Source: Mycolicibacterium tokaiense
GTDB lineage: Bacteria > Actinomycetota > Actinomycetes > Mycobacteriales > Mycobacteriaceae
Length of the DNA: 64,000 nt
Direction: 5' to 3'
Assembly (NCBI RefSeq): GCF_010725885.1
Contig: NZ_AP022600.1
Location: forward strand, 5,332,001-5,396,000
The translations under genes and the position numbers were made by a program. The notes beneath the pieces are model-generated. The model was not told where the DNA came from. It saw only the letters and a list, made by a program, of their open reading frames with translations, and ran no database searches. The first letter of the stretch is position 1, and every line of letters starts with the position of its first letter. Shown in pieces: positions 28,394 through 38,363 of this stretch.

Positions 28394-29698
28394 GTGTCGA
28401 TTTCGTTGCTGCACGGTGTGGTGCCCCTTGCGACGCAGGCGGCCGCCGCCACCACCTTGGCGTTGGCCATCGGCTGGCGCACCCGGCGGTGGCGTCGGGT
28501 ACTGCTGCCCCTGAGCGTCGTCATCGGCATCGGGGTGACGCTGTGGCTGTACTGGTACATCTCCGATGAGGGTTGGGGCGACACCCCACCACCGCGCGGG
28601 CTGTGGGTGTGGGTGGCCCTGACCGGGTTCGCCGCCGCGGTGCTGGTGCTCGGCTGGCGCAGTGCCGCCCACTGGCGACGGGCGGTCACCGTGCTGGCGG
28701 TGCCGCTGTGCGTGCTGAGCGCGGCGCTGAGCGTCAACCTCTGGGTGGGTTACGTGCCCGATGTGCAAGCCGGTTGGAACCAGCTGACCGCCGGACCCCT
28801 GCCCGACCAGATCAACGCCACCGACGTCACCGCCCTGGTGGCCAACACCCGCACACAGCATCAGCTCCCGGCCAAGGGCCGGGTGGTCGAGGTGAGCGTC
28901 CCCGACGACGCGTCACACTTCACCCACCGCGACGAATACGTGTATCTGCCACCGGCCTGGTTCGCCACCAGTCCCCCGCCCGAGTTGCCGGCCGTGGTGA
29001 TGATCGGCGGCGAATTCAACACTCCCGCAGACTGGCTGCGCGCAGGCAACGCGATCAATACCCTGGACGCCTATGCGGCCGCTCATCAGGGCAACGCGCC
29101 GGTGACCGTCTTCGCCGACGTGGTGGGCACGTTCCACAACGACACCGAGTGCGTCAACGGACCGCGCGGCAACGCCGCCGACCACATCACCAAAGATCTT
29201 GTCCCGTACGTTGAATCACACTTCGGCGTGAGCGACGACGCGAGCCGGTGGGGTGTTGCGGGGTGGTCCATGGGTGGCACCTGTGCCGTGGACCTCGCAG
29301 CCATGCACCCCGATCAGTTCGGCGCGTTCGACGACATGGCAGGCGACATCGCACCCAACGCGGGCGACCCAAGTCAGACCCTGGCCCGGCTCTATGGCGG
29401 CAACGCCGCCGCCGAAGCGAGCTTCGATCCCGTCACGGTGATGCAGTCACACGGAAAGTACACCTCGACCGCCGGCCTGTTCGTCAGTCCGCTGCCCCAG
29501 TTCAGCCAGGCCAGCCAGGCGCAAGCCGCCCAGACTCTGAACACCGCCGCGCACAATGCCGGCATCGACAGCTCCGTGGTGCCGCTGCCCGGCAATCACG
29601 ACTGGGGTTTTGCCGCAACCGCATTCGCCAACTCCCTGCCGTGGCTGGCCACCGCGTTGCACACGCCCTCGGCGTCGGCGAGCACCCTGACGTCCTAA
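28394..29698 (+). CDS. Membrane-anchored esterase-family alpha/beta hydrolase
   Basis: A 434-residue protein. About the first 120 residues form four hydrophobic spans (LATQAAAATTLALAIGW; VLLPLSVVIGIGVTLWLYW; WVALTGFAAAVLVLGW; AVTVLAVPLCVLSAALSV). The rest is an Ag85/esterase-D-like hydrolase (PF00756 type) with PAVVMIGGEFNTPADW, the nucleophile elbow WGVAGWSMGGTCAVDLA and a final GNHDWGFAATAFANSL with the catalytic His. It probably acts outside the membrane on a lipid or glycolipid. The ortholog next to lysX in M. tuberculosis is, as I recall, Rv1639c. Start GTG 28394. Confidence 0.85.
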   Translation: MSISLLHGVVPLATQAAAATTLALAIGWRTRRWRRVLLPLSVVIGIGVTLWLYWYISDEGWGDTPPPRGLWVWVALTGFAAAVLVLGWRSAAHWRRAVTVLAVPLCVLSAALSVNLWVGYVPDVQAGWNQLTAGPLPDQINATDVTALVANTRTQHQLPAKGRVVEVSVPDDASHFTHRDEYVYLPPAWFATSPPPELPAVVMIGGEFNTPADWLRAGNAINTLDAYAAAHQGNAPVTVFADVVGTFHNDTECVNGPRGNAADHITKDLVPYVESHFGVSDDASRWGVAGWSMGGTCAVDLAAMHPDQFGAFDDMAGDIAPNAGDPSQTLARLYGGNAAAEASFDPVTVMQSHGKYTSTAGLFVSPLPQFSQASQAQAAQTLNTAAHNAGIDSSVVPLPGNHDWGFAATAFANSLPWLATALHTPSASASTLTS

Positions 29699-29755
29699 CA
29701 TCGGCCCAACAGCGACCGTGGTGTGCTGAGACCTCCCTATCTGAGGAGGATTCCC

Positions 29756-30127
29756 ATGCGCACCACCATCGTGACCACCACTGCCCTGGCCGCACTGACT
29801 GCCGCTACGCTGACCATGCCCGCGGCGTCGGCGTTGCCGCTGGACGGCCCGCTGATCCAGACCAGCTGCACGTACCCCCAACTCGAAGCGGCACTGCGGG
29901 CCGAAGCACCGCGCGCCGCGGACAGGCTGGCCGCCAACCCCGGCGCACAGAACCGGGTGCAGGAACTGCTGGGCCTGCCCGTCGATCAGCGCCGAGAACG
30001 CATCCAGGGTTTCCTGGACCGCAACCCCGACATGGCCAGGATCGCCGAAGAGCGCCGCGCCTCCCCCGCCGGCCAGGAGATGACGGCGCGGATGGAGCGG
30101 GTGGCCCAGACCTGCCCGAACTACTGA
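29756..30127 (+). CDS. Hemophore-related secreted protein
   Basis: A 123-residue exported protein. Signal peptide about residues 1-27 (TTTALAALTAATLTMPAASA), then the mycobacterial hemophore-related/Rv0203-like helical domain: SCTYPQLEAALRAEAP, RVQELLGLPVDQRRERIQGF, and a final TCPNY, giving two cysteines that could bridge. Family members bind heme or are predicted to in the periplasm. Start ATG 29756, with a strong GAGGAGGA 5 bases upstream; an earlier in-frame start would spoil the signal peptide. It overlaps the convergent histidine kinase gene by 7 bases. Confidence 0.85.
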   Translation: MRTTIVTTTALAALTAATLTMPAASALPLDGPLIQTSCTYPQLEAALRAEAPRAADRLAANPGAQNRVQELLGLPVDQRRERIQGFLDRNPDMARIAEERRASPAGQEMTARMERVAQTCPNY

Positions 30128-31293
30128 GCGGGCAGGGTGACCGTGACCACCAGGCCCCCGTCGGGCCGGGCGATGACCTCCAGCCCGCCGTGGTGTGCGC
30201 GCACGATGGAACGCACGATCGACAATCCGAGGCCCGCGCCGCGTGGCCGGGTGCTGTCAGTCGATTCGGCGATCCGGTCGCCACCGGGACGGCGGAACGG
30301 CTCCAGCAGCCCGTCGACCGCCGCCGCTGCAATCACCGGCCCGGAGTTCTCCACCGTCAACTGCGCCCCGTCCCGGTGCGCCTGCACCGCTACCCGGACC
30401 CACCCCGACTCCGGCACGTTGTGCCGAATCGCGTTGTCCACCAGGTTCTGTGCCAGCCGCTCCAGCAACACCCGGTCCCCGAGTGCGGTGGCCTCGGCGA
30501 TCGTCATCACCACGTCGACGCGGGCGCGCCGGGCTTCCGGCTCGGCCACCCCAACAGCGCGGCGCACCACGTCGCCGAGATCCACCGGCACCCGCTGCGC
30601 CAAACCCTCCTCGCTGGCCGCCAAGGTGATGAGCCCCTCGATGAGGCGCTCATGTCGCCGATTGACCTGCAACAGAGTGGCCCCCAGTCGGCGGGTGTCT
30701 TCGGACACGCCGGAGTCCTCGAGTGCCACTTCGATCAGCGTCCGGTTGATCGTGAGCGGGGTCCGCAGTTCGTGGGAGGCGTTGGCCACGAAGCGCCGCT
30801 GGCCGTCGAACGCCCGGTCGAGGCGTTCCAGCATGGCATCGAAGGTGTCGGCCAGATCCTTGATCTCGTCGTCAGGTCCCTGCAAGGCGATGCGTTCGTG
30901 CAGGTTGCGATCAGCGACCCGGCGGGCCGTACCGGTGATGTGCTGCAGCGGGGCCAACGCCCGGCCGGCCATCAACCACCCGAAGCCGACCGCGGCGATG
31001 CCGGTGACCCCCAGCGACGCCAACGACCACACCAGCATGGTGCGCATCGTCTCGTGCCGCTGCTGTTCGGCCTGGGCGACGATGGCCTCGAACAGATCGT
31101 TGGCCAACGGCTTGTCCGGCAGCTCGTTGCGGTTGAGGAACTGGCGCACCAGCCCCTGCACCGCGGCGCCGGGACGACGGTCCAGCGTCTGCTCCAGGTT
31201 GAAGTACATCACCGCCACCAGCACCGCGCCGGCGAAGAAGAACGCGCCCCCGTAGAGCAGGGCCAGCCGCCAGCGAATGGTCGAGCGCCTCAT
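30121..31293 (-). CDS. Two-component sensor histidine kinase
   Basis: A 390-residue kinase. Span 1 residues 9-31, short periplasmic sensor domain 32-85 (too short for a typical ligand fold), span 2 residues 86-109, HAMP linker (RALAPLQHITGTARRVADRNL), HisKA with phospho-accepting His174 in ANASHELRTPL, and HATPase with N box NLVDNAIRHN and G box RGAGLGLSIVRSIV. Its ATG overlaps the stop of the response regulator (ATGA), so they are translated together. Stimulus unknown; envelope stress or cations are typical guesses for such short sensors. Confidence 0.93.
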   Translation of the reverse strand: MRRSTIRWRLALLYGGAFFFAGAVLVAVMYFNLEQTLDRRPGAAVQGLVRQFLNRNELPDKPLANDLFEAIVAQAEQQRHETMRTMLVWSLASLGVTGIAAVGFGWLMAGRALAPLQHITGTARRVADRNLHERIALQGPDDEIKDLADTFDAMLERLDRAFDGQRRFVANASHELRTPLTINRTLIEVALEDSGVSEDTRRLGATLLQVNRRHERLIEGLITLAASEEGLAQRVPVDLGDVVRRAVGVAEPEARRARVDVVMTIAEATALGDRVLLERLAQNLVDNAIRHNVPESGWVRVAVQAHRDGAQLTVENSGPVIAAAAVDGLLEPFRRPGGDRIAESTDSTRPRGAGLGLSIVRSIVRAHHGGLEVIARPDGGLVVTVTLPAQ

Positions 31294-31946
31294 GAGAGTC
31301 GGTATCCCACACCTGGTTCGGTGTCGATGACGGCGGGCTCTCCCAGTTTTCGGCGCACCATCATGATGGTGTAGCGCACCACCCCGGTGAATGGGTCGGT
31401 GTTCTCGTCCCAGGCCTTCTCCAGCAGCTGTTCTGCGGAGACCACCCCGCCGTCGGCCCGCAACAATTCCTCCAGCACCGCGAACTCCTTGCGCGACAGC
31501 GCGATCGGACGTCCATCGCGCGTCACTGCATGGCTGTGCGGGTCGAGCCGGATGCCTGCGCGTTCCAGCACCGTGGGCGCAGCAGGGCGGGCCCGTCGCG
31601 ACAGCGCCTGAACCCGGGCCACCAGTTCAGCAAAGGCGAACGGTTTGGTGAGGTAGTCGTCGGCACCGAGGCCCAGGCCCGCCACCCGCTCGTCGACCCG
31701 GGCGGCGGCGGTCAGCATCAGCACCCGAGCTGCACCGCCTGAGCCCGCCAGCTCCACGCACACCTCGTCCCCGGAGCGTCGCGGCAGGTCCCGGTCGAGC
31801 ACGATCACGTCGTAGTCGTTGACGGTGGCCCGCTCCAGAGCGGCCTCCCCGTCGTAGACCACGTCGACGGCCAGGGCATGGCGCCGCAGCCCCGTGGCGA
31901 TCGCGTCGGCCAACAGTTGTTCGTCTTCCACCACCAGCACCCGCAT
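31290..31946 (-). CDS. OmpR/PhoB-type response regulator
   Basis: A 218-residue regulator. Receiver domain with acidic pocket Glu7-Asp8, phospho-acceptor Asp51 (VIVLDRDLP) and Lys101 (DDYLTKPF); C-terminal winged helix (IALSRKEFAVLEELLRADGG, VVRYTIMMVRRKLG, TEPGVGYRL). Start ATG 31946; upstream open frame is not protein-like. Pairs with the kinase gene through a 4-base overlap; the pair has no transporter partner next to it, only the hemophore-related gene and lysX cluster downstream. Confidence 0.94.
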   Translation of the reverse strand: MRVLVVEDEQLLADAIATGLRRHALAVDVVYDGEAALERATVNDYDVIVLDRDLPRRSGDEVCVELAGSGGAARVLMLTAAARVDERVAGLGLGADDYLTKPFAFAELVARVQALSRRARPAAPTVLERAGIRLDPHSHAVTRDGRPIALSRKEFAVLEELLRADGGVVSAEQLLEKAWDENTDPFTGVVRYTIMMVRRKLGEPAVIDTEPGVGYRLS

Positions 31947-32013
31947 CAGACCATCCTCCCTGGACGAGGTGTTGGGGGCGTGTGAGGGCGCCGCACAGCG
32001 GTACCGTGAGGCC

Positions 32014-32304
32014 ATGCCGGACGAACCTGTTGAGGAACCCGTCATCGACGCCGAACTGGTGCCGCCCGCCGAGCCGGGGCCGGTGGCCCCCGAGGAGACC
32101 GGGTACACCCCGGGCGGGGTGCCCACCTTCGACATGGTGCGCGAGAAGATCGAGACCCGGGCCGGCACTGCGATCGGCGCGGCCGAGCTGGATGCTGCGA
32201 CGCCGGAAGGCCGCAGCGTCGAGGAGCAGTACGAGGCCCGGCAACGGGCCGCCGCCGAACGGCTGGCCCAGATCCGCGCGCAGATGAAGTCGGACAACAG
32301 CTGA
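32014..32304 (+). CDS. Conserved small acidic hypothetical protein
   Basis: A 96-residue protein: an acidic/proline-rich N-terminal half (DEPVEEPVIDAELVPPAEPG) followed by a helical C-terminal half with heptad-like charge pattern (SVEEQYEARQRAAAERLAQIRAQM). A conserved gene of unknown function stands at this place in M. tuberculosis (Rv1638A, from memory). Start ATG 32014. Its TGA overlaps a CTG that appears to start the winged-helix gene downstream. Confidence 0.72.
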   Translation: MPDEPVEEPVIDAELVPPAEPGPVAPEETGYTPGGVPTFDMVREKIETRAGTAIGAAELDAATPEGRSVEEQYEARQRAAAERLAQIRAQMKSDNS

Positions 32305-33476
32305 GGACGTTCACCGTCGCCGAACGCCGGGCACGGCTGGCGCAACGGCATTTCCTCGGCGAACCGAATGCCGACCTGTCCATCCCCGCGATGACGGCGG
32401 CGCTGGTCGGCTGGCACGCCACCGACCCCGCGACGCCGTACCTGTCGTTGTGGGCGCGGCGCCCCGACTTCCGCAGGGCTGCACTCGATGCTCAGCTGTA
32501 TGAGCACCGGACGCTGGTCAAACAGCTGGCAATGCGGCGCACGCTGTGGCTGGTCAACGCCGCGAATCTGCCCGTGATCCTGCCCGGCGCCAGCGACCGC
32601 GTGGCGGCCACCGAGCGCCGCCGGCTGATTGCCGACGTCGAATCTGCCGGCGTGGCCGCCGATGGTGCAGCCTGGCTGGAAGCGGCCTCGGCCGCGGTGC
32701 TGACGTACCTGGGCGAACACGGCCACGCCAGCAGCACCGAGCTGCGCACCGCACTGCCCGAACTCACCGGGACCTACAACCCGGCCCCCGGCAAGGCCTA
32801 CGGAGCGGTCGGGCACATCGCTCCGCGGGTCATGACCGTGCTGGCCGTGCACGGAGACATCGTCCGCGGGCCCAACGACGGCTCGTGGATCACGTCCCGA
32901 CCACGCTGGGTGGGCGCCGAGCAGTGGGTGGGCCCCGTGCAGCGACGGCCCGCCGAGCAGGCACGAGCCGCACTGGTGCACACGTGGCTAGGGGCCTTCG
33001 GACCGGCCACCCTCACCGACGTCAAGTGGTGGTTCGGCAGCACCCTGACCGCCTGCCGCGCGGCGCTGCAGGCCGCGGGGGCTGTCGAGGTGGATCTGGA
33101 CGGGGCGCCCGGTTATGCCCTGGCCGACGACCTGGAGCCCGTGCCGGCGCCCGACCACTGGGTGGCGCTGCTGCCCAGCCTGGACATCACCACCATGGGC
33201 TGGTTCGAGCGCGACTGGTACCTAGGAGCCCACCGCACCCACCTGTTCGACACCAACGGCAACGCCGGCCCCACCGTCTGGCACAACGGCCGGGTGATCG
33301 GCGCCTGGAACCAGGACACCGAGGGCCGGGTGCAGCTGGAACTGCTCGAGGACCCCGGCGCCCACACACGAAAAGCACTGCAGCGCAAGGCCACCGAGCT
33401 TACCGAATGGTTGGCGGGAACCACGGTCAGTCCGCGGTTCCCGTCACCGCTGTCGAAGACAATCGCTAGGCGCTGA
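32301..33476 (+). CDS. Winged-helix DNA-binding domain protein (AlkX/YcaQ-like), probable CTG start
   Basis: About 391 residues of the PF06224 winged-helix family (relatives include DNA-repair glycosylases YcaQ/AlkX-type). Family sequence begins before any [23 protein letters not shown], encoded from 32304, is typical of the N-terminus, yet the first ATG is at 32391. The only plausible start is CTG at 32301, overlapping the preceding stop (CTGA). Key regions: [50 protein letters not shown]. It converges with and overlaps uvrA by 11 bases, consistent with a repair role, but the activity is unproven. Confidence 0.8.
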   Translation: MRTFTVAERRARLAQRHFLGEPNADLSIPAMTAALVGWHATDPATPYLSLWARRPDFRRAALDAQLYEHRTLVKQLAMRRTLWLVNAANLPVILPGASDRVAATERRRLIADVESAGVAADGAAWLEAASAAVLTYLGEHGHASSTELRTALPELTGTYNPAPGKAYGAVGHIAPRVMTVLAVHGDIVRGPNDGSWITSRPRWVGAEQWVGPVQRRPAEQARAALVHTWLGAFGPATLTDVKWWFGSTLTACRAALQAAGAVEVDLDGAPGYALADDLEPVPAPDHWVALLPSLDITTMGWFERDWYLGAHRTHLFDTNGNAGPTVWHNGRVIGAWNQDTEGRVQLELLEDPGAHTRKALQRKATELTEWLAGTTVSPRFPSPLSKTIARR

Positions 33477-36378
33477 CCTTGCGTTTGCGGGGTGCCCGCT
33501 TTGCCGCGGGCTTGACCACCGGCGCTTCGAGCACCTCACGCAGGAACTTGCCGGTGTAGCTCTCCGGGACCGCTGCCACATCCTCCGGGGACCCCTGCGC
33601 GACGACCGTGCCGCCGCCGGATCCGCCCTCGGGACCCATGTCGATGATCCAGTCCGAGGTCTTGATGACATCGAGGTTGTGTTCGATCACGATCACCGAA
33701 TTACCTTTGTCCACAAGGCCGTTGATCACCTTGAGCAGCTTGCGGATGTCCTCGAAGTGCAACCCGGTGGTGGGCTCGTCCAGGATGTACACGGTGCGCC
33801 CGGTGGAGCGCTTCTGCAACTCGGCGGCCAGCTTGACGCGCTGCGCCTCACCACCGGAGAGGGTCGGCGCGGGTTGGCCGAGCCGCACATACCCCAGACC
33901 CACGTCGACCAGGGTCTTGAGATAGCGGTGGATCGAGCTGATGGGCTCGAAGAACTCGGTGGCCTCCTCGATGGGCATGTCCAACACCTCGGAGATGGTC
34001 TTGCCCTTGTAGTGCACCTCGAGGGTCTCGCGGTTGTAGCGCGCGCCGTGGCACACCTCGCACGGCACGTACACGTCGGGCAGGAAATTCATCTCGATCT
34101 TGATGGTGCCGTCACCCGAACAGGCCTCGCAGCGGCCACCTTTGACGTTGAACGAGAAGCGGCCCGGCTGGTAGCCACGGACCTTGGCCTCCGTGGTCGC
34201 GGCGAACAGCGTGCGGATCTTGTCGAAGACGCCGGTGTAGGTGGCCGGGTTGGACCGCGGCGTGCGACCGATCGGCGACTGATCGACACGAACCAGCTTG
34301 TCGAGATGATCCAGCCCGTTGATGCGGGTGTGCCGGCCGGGAACCTGACGGGCGCCGTTGAGCTTGTTGGCCAGCACCGAGGCCAGGATGTCGTTGACCA
34401 GGGTGGACTTGCCCGACCCCGACACCCCGGTGACCGAGGTCAACACACCCAGCGGGAAGGCGACGTCGATGCCCTGGAGGTTGTGCTCGCGGGCCCCCAC
34501 GACGGTGAGCTGGCGCTTGTGGTCGATCGGCCGCCGGATGGCGGGCACCTCGATGCGCTCCTTGCCCGACAGATAGGCGCCGGTGATGGACTTGGCATTG
34601 GCCAGCAGATCGGGGTAGGTCCCGCTGTGTACCACCTGCCCACCGTGTTCGCCGGCCGCCGGACCGATGTCGACCACCCAGTCGGCGTGCGCGATGGTGT
34701 CCTCGTCGTGCTCGACGACGATCAGCGTGTTACCGAGATCCCGTAGGCGCGTGAGGGTTTCGATCAACCGGCGATTGTCGCGCTGGTGCAGCCCGATGGA
34801 CGGTTCGTCCAACACATAGAGCACCCCGGCCAGACCCGAACCGATCTGCGTGGCCAACCGGATGCGCTGCGCCTCGCCGCCGGACAGCGTGCCGGCGGCG
34901 CGCTCGAGTGACAGGTAGTCGAGGCCGACGTCCAGCAGGAAGCCCAGCCGCGACTGCACCTCTTTGAGCACCTGCCCGGCGATGGCCGCCTCCCGGGGGC
35001 CTAGGGTCAGGGCGTTGAGGAAGTCTGAACAGTCGGCCACCGACAGCGCACAGACCTCGGCGATGGACTTGCCGCCCCAATCGCCCGCGGACAACGTGAC
35101 CGCGAGAATCTCGGGCTTGAGCCGGGTGCCGTTGCAGACCGGGCAGGGAACGTCGCGCATGAACCCGTCGTAGCGTTCCTTCATCTGCTCGGAGTCGGTC
35201 TGCTCCATGCGACGCTGCAGGAACGCCATGACACCTTCGAAGTCCGCGTAATACGACCGGGTGCGTCCGTACCGGTTCTTGTACTTCACGTGCACCTGGT
35301 GGTCGGAGCCCTCCAGGATGGCCTTGCGCGCCTTGGCGGGGAGTTTGCGCCACGGCGTGTTGACGTCGAAGCCCATCGCGTCACCCAGACCCGACATCAT
35401 CCGGGTGAAGTACTCCGAGGTCTGGCCCATGGACCACGGCGCCACGGCGCCCTCGGCCAGGGTGAGCTCGGGGTCGGGCACCACCAATTCGGGGTCGACC
35501 TCTTTACGGATGCCCAGGCCCACACATTCCGGGCAGGCGCCGTAGGGCGAGTTGAAGGAGAACGACCGGGGTTCCAGGTCGTCGACGGCCAGAGCGTGGC
35601 CATTGGGGCACGCCAGTTTCTCGGAGAAGCGCTGCTCCCGGTGCGGCGCGTCTTCTTCCTGGTCCACGAACTCCAGCACGACGATGCCGTCGGCCAGACC
35701 CAGTGCGGTCTCCACCGAGTCGGTGAGGCGCTGCTTGGAGGAGGCCTTGACGGCAAGACGGTCGACGACCACCTCGATGTCGTGCTTCTCCTGCTTCTTC
35801 AGCTTCGGCGGATCGGTGAGCGGATACACCGTGCCGTCCACCCGGACCCGGCTGTAGCCCTGCGTGTTGAGCTTCTCGAACAGGTCGACGAACTCACCCT
35901 TGCGGGTACGCACCACGGGCGCCAGCACCTGGAAGCGCAGACCTTCGTCCATGGCCAGCACCTGGTCGACGATCTGCTGGGGTGTCTGCTTGGCGATTTT
36001 CTCGCCGCAGACCGGGCAGTGCGGACTGCCGGCGCGCGCGTACAGCAGGCGCAGGTAGTCGTACACCTCGGTGATGGTGCCCACGGTGGACCGCGGGTTG
36101 CGGTTGGTGGACTTCTGGTCGATGGACACCGCGGGCGACAAACCCTCGATGAAATCGACGTCCGGTTTGTCCATCTGCCCGAGGAACTGGCGCGCATACG
36201 CCGACAACGACTCGACATACCGACGTTGCCCCTCGGCGAAGATCGTGTCGAACGCCAGCGACGACTTGCCGGACCCCGACAGTCCGGTGAAGACGATCAG
36301 CGCGTCGCGGGGCAGGTCGAGGTCGATACTGCGCAGGTTGTGCTCGCGCGCACCCTTGACGATCAGGCGCTCAGCCAC
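33466..36378 (-). CDS. uvrA: Excinuclease ABC subunit A
   Basis: A 970-residue UvrA. Two ABC ATPase halves: first Walker [21 protein letters not shown] near residue 32, second [15 protein letters not shown] near 640; signatures LSGGEAQRI and LSGGEAQRV. Zinc-finger cysteines in [21 protein letters not shown] and [19 protein letters not shown]-terminal Lys/Arg-rich tail. It locates bulky DNA damage with UvrB. Start ATG 36378. I looked for a mycobacterial SOS box (TCGAAC-N4-GTTCGA) upstream and found none. Confidence 0.98.
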   Translation of the reverse strand: MAERLIVKGAREHNLRSIDLDLPRDALIVFTGLSGSGKSSLAFDTIFAEGQRRYVESLSAYARQFLGQMDKPDVDFIEGLSPAVSIDQKSTNRNPRSTVGTITEVYDYLRLLYARAGSPHCPVCGEKIAKQTPQQIVDQVLAMDEGLRFQVLAPVVRTRKGEFVDLFEKLNTQGYSRVRVDGTVYPLTDPPKLKKQEKHDIEVVVDRLAVKASSKQRLTDSVETALGLADGIVVLEFVDQEEDAPHREQRFSEKLACPNGHALAVDDLEPRSFSFNSPYGACPECVGLGIRKEVDPELVVPDPELTLAEGAVAPWSMGQTSEYFTRMMSGLGDAMGFDVNTPWRKLPAKARKAILEGSDHQVHVKYKNRYGRTRSYYADFEGVMAFLQRRMEQTDSEQMKERYDGFMRDVPCPVCNGTRLKPEILAVTLSAGDWGGKSIAEVCALSVADCSDFLNALTLGPREAAIAGQVLKEVQSRLGFLLDVGLDYLSLERAAGTLSGGEAQRIRLATQIGSGLAGVLYVLDEPSIGLHQRDNRRLIETLTRLRDLGNTLIVVEHDEDTIAHADWVVDIGPAAGEHGGQVVHSGTYPDLLANAKSITGAYLSGKERIEVPAIRRPIDHKRQLTVVGAREHNLQGIDVAFPLGVLTSVTGVSGSGKSTLVNDILASVLANKLNGARQVPGRHTRINGLDHLDKLVRVDQSPIGRTPRSNPATYTGVFDKIRTLFAATTEAKVRGYQPGRFSFNVKGGRCEACSGDGTIKIEMNFLPDVYVPCEVCHGARYNRETLEVHYKGKTISEVLDMPIEEATEFFEPISSIHRYLKTLVDVGLGYVRLGQPAPTLSGGEAQRVKLAAELQKRSTGRTVYILDEPTTGLHFEDIRKLLKVINGLVDKGNSVIVIEHNLDVIKTSDWIIDMGPEGGSGGGTVVAQGSPEDVAAVPESYTGKFLREVLEAPVVKPAAKRAPRKRKVSA

Positions 36379-36510
36379 CCGGTACCTTTCTACGTGTTTC
36401 TGCAGTTCATGGCAGGTTCCCCCGAACCTCCACAGACGTCGCGGTCCATGCTATGTCGACCCACCGACAACCTTCCGTGCCGGTTCGCCGAGCCAGTAGG
36501 CTCGGGCACC

Positions 36511-37188
36511 ATGACTGTCATCGCTGACCAGTACACCGGCCACGTCGATCCCGGCACCGGCGCGCGCCGAACCCTGCCCGCAGCTTCGGTGGTCAAGGTC
36601 TCGGTGGGCCCGATGGACAACAACGCGTACCTGGTCACCTGTTCCCAGACCGGGCAGTCGCTACTCATCGACGCCGCCAACGATGCCGAGACGCTGCTCG
36701 AGGTCATCGGAGCCCATGCTCCGCAGTTGGCGTTGATCGTCACCACCCATCAGCACTTCGACCACTGGCAGGCGCTGGAAGCGGTGGCCGGCGCCACCGG
36801 GGTGCCGACCGCGGCCAGCGCCGTCGACGGCAAGGAGTTGCCGGTGGCACCCGCCCGGCAGCTGGCCGACGGCGACACCATCAGTATCGGAAACCTGACC
36901 TTCGACGTGATCGCGCTGCGCGGCCACACTCCCGGCTCGGTCGCCCTGGCTCTGGGCGGTGACGCCACCGGCGGTGTCACCCACCTGTTCACCGGCGACT
37001 GCCTGTTTCCGGGCGGGGTCGGCAAGACGTGGCAGCCCGGGGATTTCGAGACGCTGCTCGGCGATGTGACCACCAAGGTGTTCGACGTCTATGACGACAC
37101 GACGGTGGTCTACCCCGGCCACGGTGATGACACCACGCTGGGCGCCGAGCGTCCGCACCTCGGCGAATGGCGCGAGCGCGGCTTCTGA
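36511..37188 (+). CDS. MBL-fold metallo-hydrolase (glyoxalase II-like)
   Basis: A 225-residue metallo-beta-lactamase-fold enzyme. Metal motif THQHFDHW (HxHxDH), third His in RGHTPGSVA, Asp in FTGDCLF, and final His in YPGHGDDTTLG: the full dinuclear site of the glyoxalase-II-like group. Substrate not known; thioester or sulfur-compound hydrolysis are common. Start ATG 36511. It is divergent from uvrA, an arrangement I recall as conserved in mycobacteria (Rv1637c/uvrA), and converges with the universal stress protein gene 3 bases away. Confidence 0.9.
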   Translation: MTVIADQYTGHVDPGTGARRTLPAASVVKVSVGPMDNNAYLVTCSQTGQSLLIDAANDAETLLEVIGAHAPQLALIVTTHQHFDHWQALEAVAGATGVPTAASAVDGKELPVAPARQLADGDTISIGNLTFDVIALRGHTPGSVALALGGDATGGVTHLFTGDCLFPGGVGKTWQPGDFETLLGDVTTKVFDVYDDTTVVYPGHGDDTTLGAERPHLGEWRERGF

Positions 37189-37191
37189 GCC

Positions 37192-37635
37192 CTAGGTGGT
37201 GTGGACGATCAGCACGTCCGTCTTGGACCGCCGAGCCACGTTGGCCGGGACCGAGCCCAGCAGCCGACCCGCGATGGTGCTCAACCCGACGTTGCCGACC
37301 ACCAGCAGGTCGGCCTTGACCTCATCGGCCAACTCGACCAGGGCATCGACGGGCGCCCCGACGATGGGGCGCTCCTCGATGTTGGCCGCACCCGCAGCCT
37401 TGGCGCGGTCCTTGGCCTCACGCAGGATCGCGTAGATGGGCGCATTACCGGAGACCTTGTAGGCCTCGTCCTTGAGGACGTCGGCGCCGCGGGAGTCTTC
37501 TGCCGAGGGGAAGTAGGCGGTGGCGATGATGACCTTCGCACCGGGATCCGAGGCGAGGGCACCGGCCCGGTCGACGGCACGCAGGGACGAATCCGAACCA
37601 TCGGTGCCGACCACCACGGTCTTGTAGCCGCTCAT
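37192..37635 (-). CDS. Universal stress protein
   Basis: A 147-residue single UspA domain. VVVGTDGSDSSLRAVDRAG at the N-terminus (nucleotide-binding Asp/Ser) and VVGNVGLSTIAGRLLGSVPANV, the G-2x-G-9x-G-S/N ATP-binding motif, are present, so it probably binds ATP or cAMP. Start ATG 37635 with GGAGGA upstream; an in-frame start 9 codons earlier is less likely. Corresponds by position to M. tuberculosis Rv1636. No DosR box is seen upstream. Confidence 0.92.
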   Translation of the reverse strand: MSGYKTVVVGTDGSDSSLRAVDRAGALASDPGAKVIIATAYFPSAEDSRGADVLKDEAYKVSGNAPIYAILREAKDRAKAAGAANIEERPIVGAPVDALVELADEVKADLLVVGNVGLSTIAGRLLGSVPANVARRSKTDVLIVHTT

Positions 37636-37948
37636 CCATGTCCTCCCACAGTTCATTGACAAAGCAGTTCAGTGACAAAGCCAACCGAAACAGTAACCCG
37701 TTCTCGGCTGACGCCGGGTGCGTTTCGCGGACACATCAACCGGCATCGACGCGCAAATCAGCTCCCCGACCTGCGCAAAAAGCGCCACCACCGCACGTGG
37801 GGTGAGCTTGCCGACACGTGTCAAGCGTCTCACGCACGTGGTTGCCCGAGCCACAACCGAGCGAGGGCGTGAGTCGGACCACCTGCGGCACAGCGAAACT
37901 GGACAATGTTCTTCTGGCGCGCCGAGACCCGCGTGCCAAGATCAGTGC
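37636..37948. promoter_or_regulatory. Divergent intergenic region with a 15-base direct repeat
   Basis: 313 bases between the universal stress gene (leftward) and a small membrane protein (rightward). Near the stress-gene start, GTTCAxTGACAAAGC occurs twice (37651-37665 and 37667-37681) with one mismatch and 16-base period. That may be a regulator site for the stress gene, or chance. No RNA gene or credible short protein. Confidence 0.5.
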
Positions 37949-38344
37949 ATGACGCTGTTCCTGGTTCGTTCCGCGGTGACGGGATTCGCCCTCTGGGTGG
38001 TCACGCTACTGGTGCCCGGCATCTACTTCGTCGGCGGTGAGGACAGCACCCTGGCCCGGGCTGGGATCATCTTCGTGGTGGCGGTGGTCTTCGGCCTGGT
38101 CAACGCGATCATCAAGCCCATCGTGCAGCTCGTCGCCCTCCCGCTCTACATCCTGACTCTGGGGCTGATCCACATCGTCATCAACGCGTTGATGCTGTGG
38201 ATCACCTCGTGGATCACCCGCAACACCACTCACTGGGGCCTGGATGTCGATGAGTTCTGGTGGACGGCCATCTGGGGCGCCATCGTCTTGTCCGTCGTCA
38301 GTTGGCTGCTGTCGCTTCTGATTCCGGACGCCACCCGCAGCTAG
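37949..38344 (+). CDS. Phage-holin-superfamily IV-like membrane protein (DUF360/PF04020)
   Basis: A 131-residue integral membrane protein with four hydrophobic segments: about residues 3-22, 33-53, 60-84 and 108-127. The pattern FGLVNAIIKPIVQLVALPLYILTLGL (in two parts) is the family hallmark, with the conserved Asn and Pro-rich turn. The family occurs widely in bacteria and is named after holins but is chromosomal; function unknown. Start ATG 37949. It converges on the Pro/Gly repeat protein 19 bases away. Confidence 0.82.
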   Translation: MTLFLVRSAVTGFALWVVTLLVPGIYFVGGEDSTLARAGIIFVVAVVFGLVNAIIKPIVQLVALPLYILTLGLIHIVINALMLWITSWITRNTTHWGLDVDEFWWTAIWGAIVLSVVSWLLSLLIPDATRS

Positions 38345-38363
38345 CTGCGGGTGGCGCGCGGGG

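Noticed and set aside
29248..31374. A 708-codon plus-strand frame across the esterase end, hemophore gene and histidine kinase
   Set aside because: Shadow of the GC-rich third codon positions of genes on both strands; no recognisable domain.
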